DNA of 16,517 nucleotides from Clostridium sp. CAG:568 (GTDB lineage Bacteria; Bacillota_I; Bacilli_A; RFN20; CAG-288). The DNA is taken from the NCBI GenBank assembly GCA_000434395.1, contig FR878790.1, positions 29,378 to 45,894 of the forward strand, written 5' to 3'. A program made the translations under genes and the position numbers. Below the pieces are notes generated by a model. The model was given only the letters and a program-made list of their open reading frames with translations. It did no database searches and was not told the origin of the DNA. Shown here in pieces: positions 14,378 to 16,517 of the stretch (its first letter is position 1; each line of letters begins with the position of its first letter).

Positions 14378-15895
14378 ATGATAGATCAATCAATTAAAAA
14401 GCTCGTCACTTATGCATTAGAGAAAAAATTAATTAAAGAAGATGATAAGATTTATTGCACAAACTCTTTGCTAGCAATCCTTGGACTAGATGAATACAAT
14501 GAACCAGAAGAGGAATACAAAAATGTAAATTTAGAATCGACTTTAAAAGAGATTCTAGACTTTGCTTTTGAAAAGAATTTATTCCCTGAAAATACTACCG
14601 TTTATAGAGATTTATTCGATACAAAAGTCATGTCCGTCTTCGTGGATAGACCTTCAAATGTAATTAAAGAATTCAACACTAAATATAGAACTTCTCCAAA
14701 GAAAGCTACCGATTGGTTCTACAAGTTCTCTCAAGACACTGACTATATCCGTGCCTATAGAGTCAAGAAGGACTTAAAGTGGAAAACTGCCACACCTTAT
14801 GGTGATTTAGATATAACAATCAACCTTTCAAAGCCTGAAAAAGATCCTAAAGCTATAGCAGCTGCAAAATTGATGAAACAATCTTCTTATCCTAAATGCC
14901 AGCTCTGTCCTTCAAACGAAGGATATGCTGGAAGATTGAATCATCCTGCAAGAGAAACTATTAGAATTATTCCTTTTGAATTATCAGGAAAGAAATATTT
15001 CTTTCAATATTCTCCATATTCTTATTTCAACGAACACGCAATCGTATTCAACAGCGAGCATGTCCCTATGGCAATCAACCACGATTGCTTCGAACACCTA
15101 TTAGGCTTCGTTGAAAAGTTCCCTCATTATATTCTCGGATCAAATGCCGATCTTCCTATTGTCGGCGGCTCTATCTTGACTCATGATCACTACCAAGGTG
15201 GAAACTACATCTTCCCGATGTTTAAAGCTCCGATAGAAGAAGAAATCGTATTTACCAATTACACCGATGTAAAAGCTGGATATGTAAAATGGCCTTTGTC
15301 TGATATTAGGTTGTCATCAAGAGATCCTAAGAGATTGATTGCATTAGCAGATAAGATTTTAAGAGTATGGCGTGGATACACCGACGAACAATCATTCATA
15401 TATGCAGAAACTAATGGTGAACCTCATAACACTATCACTCCTATAGCACATAAAGTCAAAGATCAATACGTATTAGAATTAGTATTAAGAAACAACATCA
15501 CTACTGATCAATATCCTTTAGGTCTCTACCATCCTCATCAAGAATTATGGCATATCAAGAAGGAAAACATCGGATTGATTGAGGTTATGGGATTAGCTGT
15601 TCTACCTTCAAGATTGAATAAAGAATTAGCAAAACTTGAAGACGAATTAGTGAATAACATCGACCCTGCATCTGATCCATTGACAGAAAAACATGCAGAC
15701 TGGGCTAAGCATATCAAAGAAAAATATTCAGATATAAACTCTTCTAATGTAAAGGAAGTTGTCGAAAGAGAAACTGGATTAGTATTCGCTAGATGTCTCG
15801 AAGATGCCGGTGTTTATAAGCAAAACGAAGCTGGATTAGAAGGCTTCAATAGATTTGTTGAAAGAGTTAATAAAGAGCCTGAAATCATAAAGTAA
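14378..15895 (+). CDS. galT: Class II galactose-1-phosphate uridylyltransferase
   Basis: Transfers UMP from UDP-glucose to galactose-1-phosphate, giving UDP-galactose and glucose-1-phosphate, immediately after GalK in the Leloir pathway. The 505-aa length is typical of the class II enzymes of Gram-positive bacteria; class I enzymes are about 350 aa. Seen: CQLCPSNEGYAGRLNHPARE (174-193) and ADLPIVGGSILTHDHYQGG (257-275), where the HDHYQ segment corresponds to the active-site HPHxQ of class I and H271 is the likely uridylylated histidine. An AGGAAAG ribosome binding site lies about 10 nt before the ATG. Same strand as galK, with no promoter seen between them. Confidence 0.95.
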   Translation: MIDQSIKKLVTYALEKKLIKEDDKIYCTNSLLAILGLDEYNEPEEEYKNVNLESTLKEILDFAFEKNLFPENTTVYRDLFDTKVMSVFVDRPSNVIKEFNTKYRTSPKKATDWFYKFSQDTDYIRAYRVKKDLKWKTATPYGDLDITINLSKPEKDPKAIAAAKLMKQSSYPKCQLCPSNEGYAGRLNHPARETIRIIPFELSGKKYFFQYSPYSYFNEHAIVFNSEHVPMAINHDCFEHLLGFVEKFPHYILGSNADLPIVGGSILTHDHYQGGNYIFPMFKAPIEEEIVFTNYTDVKAGYVKWPLSDIRLSSRDPKRLIALADKILRVWRGYTDEQSFIYAETNGEPHNTITPIAHKVKDQYVLELVLRNNITTDQYPLGLYHPHQELWHIKKENIGLIEVMGLAVLPSRLNKELAKLEDELVNNIDPASDPLTEKHADWAKHIKEKYSDINSSNVKEVVERETGLVFARCLEDAGVYKQNEAGLEGFNRFVERVNKEPEIIK

Positions 15896-15908
15896 AGAGG
15901 TGATATAA

Positions 15909-16253
15909 ATGCCTTTTATTAGAATAACAACAAACAAATCCTTGTCCCTTAAGGACAAGACAGATTTAAAAACTGGTCTAGGTCAATTAATAACCACTCT
16001 CCATAAAACTGAAGACTGGTTGATGATTGCATTCGACAATGTCGAATCTGATTCAATGTATTTCAAAGGTTCAAACGAATATAGTGCCATAGTAGAAATC
16101 AGCGTCTATGGAACAATATCAAAAAATGACTTTGACCCGATGACAAGAAAAACTACTGACTTATTATCTAGAACAATTAAAATTGATCTAGATAGAATCT
16201 ATATAAATTATAGAGAAGTCGATCATTGGGGATTAGGCGGAAGTAATTTCTAA
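15909..16253 (+). CDS. MIF/phenylpyruvate tautomerase-like protein (114 aa)
   Basis: Small protein of the MIF-like branch of the tautomerase superfamily. Seen: Met-Pro at the N-terminus, so that Pro becomes the N-terminal catalytic base after Met removal; the family-type opening MPFIRITTNKSLSLKDK; about 114 aa, the normal MIF length; and a C-terminus DHWGLGGSNF resembling the conserved W/G-G-S-F ending. The ribosome binding site AGAGGTG is 8 nt before the ATG, and the gene starts 13 nt after the galT stop, so it is in the gal operon. The substrate is unknown, and tautomerases are not a standard Leloir component. Any role with sugars is speculation. Confidence 0.85.
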   Translation: MPFIRITTNKSLSLKDKTDLKTGLGQLITTLHKTEDWLMIAFDNVESDSMYFKGSNEYSAIVEISVYGTISKNDFDPMTRKTTDLLSRTIKIDLDRIYINYREVDHWGLGGSNF

Positions 16254-16277
16254 AAACTCTAGCTAAAAATTTTCCTT

Positions 16278-16396
16278 ATAAAGTGGATACGCTGTGTACC
16301 CAATTTTTTGGACCAACTTTATCTAGATCCTATCAAAGAGTTGATGAATTGGGAAGGGCCTAACAAGGCGATTTCCAATTCAGGTACTCTTTGATA
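16278..16396 (+). ncRNA. Structured non-coding segment with two hairpins, identity unknown
   Basis: Within 25 nt of the tautomerase stop, two hairpins follow one another. Hairpin 1 closes with ATAAAGT (16278-16284) / ACTTTAT (16316-16322) and contains CCAA-TTTT-TTGG near its tip. Hairpin 2 is long and nested. It has an 11-bp outer stem TATCAAAGAGT (16331-16341) / ACTCTTTGATA (16386-16396) and a 4x4 internal loop. A 10-bp middle stem with one G-U pair (16346-16355 / 16372-16381) and a 2x2 loop follow, then an inner stem GCCT-AACA-AGGC (16358-16369). There is no U-tract after it, so it is not a simple terminator. It could be a small RNA, a cis-acting leader, or the non-coding end of an insertion sequence whose transposase lies beyond the window. 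Confidence 0.45.
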
Positions 16397-16517
16397 TCAT
16401 ATTGTTACAGCGGGTTCAATATTAGGGGTAAGCATGCTATGTTTGATTTTAAGAATGTATTTGTGCTTAATAATAAGGATAAAGGAGAAAATAAATAAAC
16501 TCTCTAGTGCACGTGAG
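16397..16517. other. Right-end segment without a recognisable gene
   Basis: About 120 bp with a stretch GTTACAGCGGGTTC, then AT-rich DNA with AAAGGAG at 16481-16487 but no start codon at a usable distance. An ATG at 16434 after AGGGG opens a frame to the window end, but its translation (MLCLILRMYLCLIIRIKEKI) is not recognisable. The segment could be the upstream region of a gene just outside. Confidence 0.3.

Noticed and set aside
16434..16517. Partial gene starting at ATG 16434 and open to the window end
   Set aside because: The short translation is unrecognisable and of low-complexity hydrophobic/basic character. The evidence is too weak without the downstream sequence.

Overview
The window comes from a low-GC Gram-positive bacterium. 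The AT-rich intergenic DNA, strong purine-rich ribosome binding sites, LytTR/GHKL two-component pair, class II galT and double membrane-anchored GH3 enzyme would fit a gut Firmicute, for example of the Erysipelotrichales type. That placement is inference. Trp is encoded by TGG throughout, and all genes read cleanly in the standard code.

Left arm (1-3680): two intact AAA ATPases of the AAA_14/DUF4143 type lie in opposite orientations (60-1433 minus, 2214-3578 plus). The second is markedly more AT-rich than the first. Between them is a graveyard: a 3' remnant of another DUF4143 ATPase joined out of frame to the 3' remnant of a different, PF01637-like ATPase. Threaded through it are three arrays of short direct repeats with different sequences but almost the same 32-33 bp period (three helical turns). 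The last array abuts the promoter of the intact ATPase at 2214. This array-plus-ATPase arrangement is the most unusual thing in the window.

Middle (3645-9641): a convergent terminator is followed, on the minus strand, by a 1050-aa GH3 glycosidase with reversed domain order and a coupled four-helix membrane protein. Upstream of these is a LytTR response regulator/GHKL sensor kinase operon. Copies of a TGACTTAA octamer sit as a 22-bp-spaced pair just past the kinase gene. The same octamer lies within a 13-mer at nearly the same distance (35 and 36 nt) from the start codons of the regulator and the GH3 gene. This suggests that the two-component system controls itself and the GH3 operon.

Right arm (9706-16517): a 1016-aa MacB/FtsX-type ABC transporter (ATPase fused to permease) is on the minus strand, followed by a possible small membrane ORF or remnant. 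It is divergent from a plus-strand Leloir operon galK-galT-tautomerase. The window ends in about 260 bp without a recognised gene that can fold into two hairpins, one long and nested. It may be a non-coding RNA or the end of a mobile element.

Working picture: the GH3 enzyme releases sugars at the cell surface, the LytTR system times its expression, and galK/galT feed galactose into UDP-sugar metabolism. The ATPase cluster is an independent accessory locus of unknown function.
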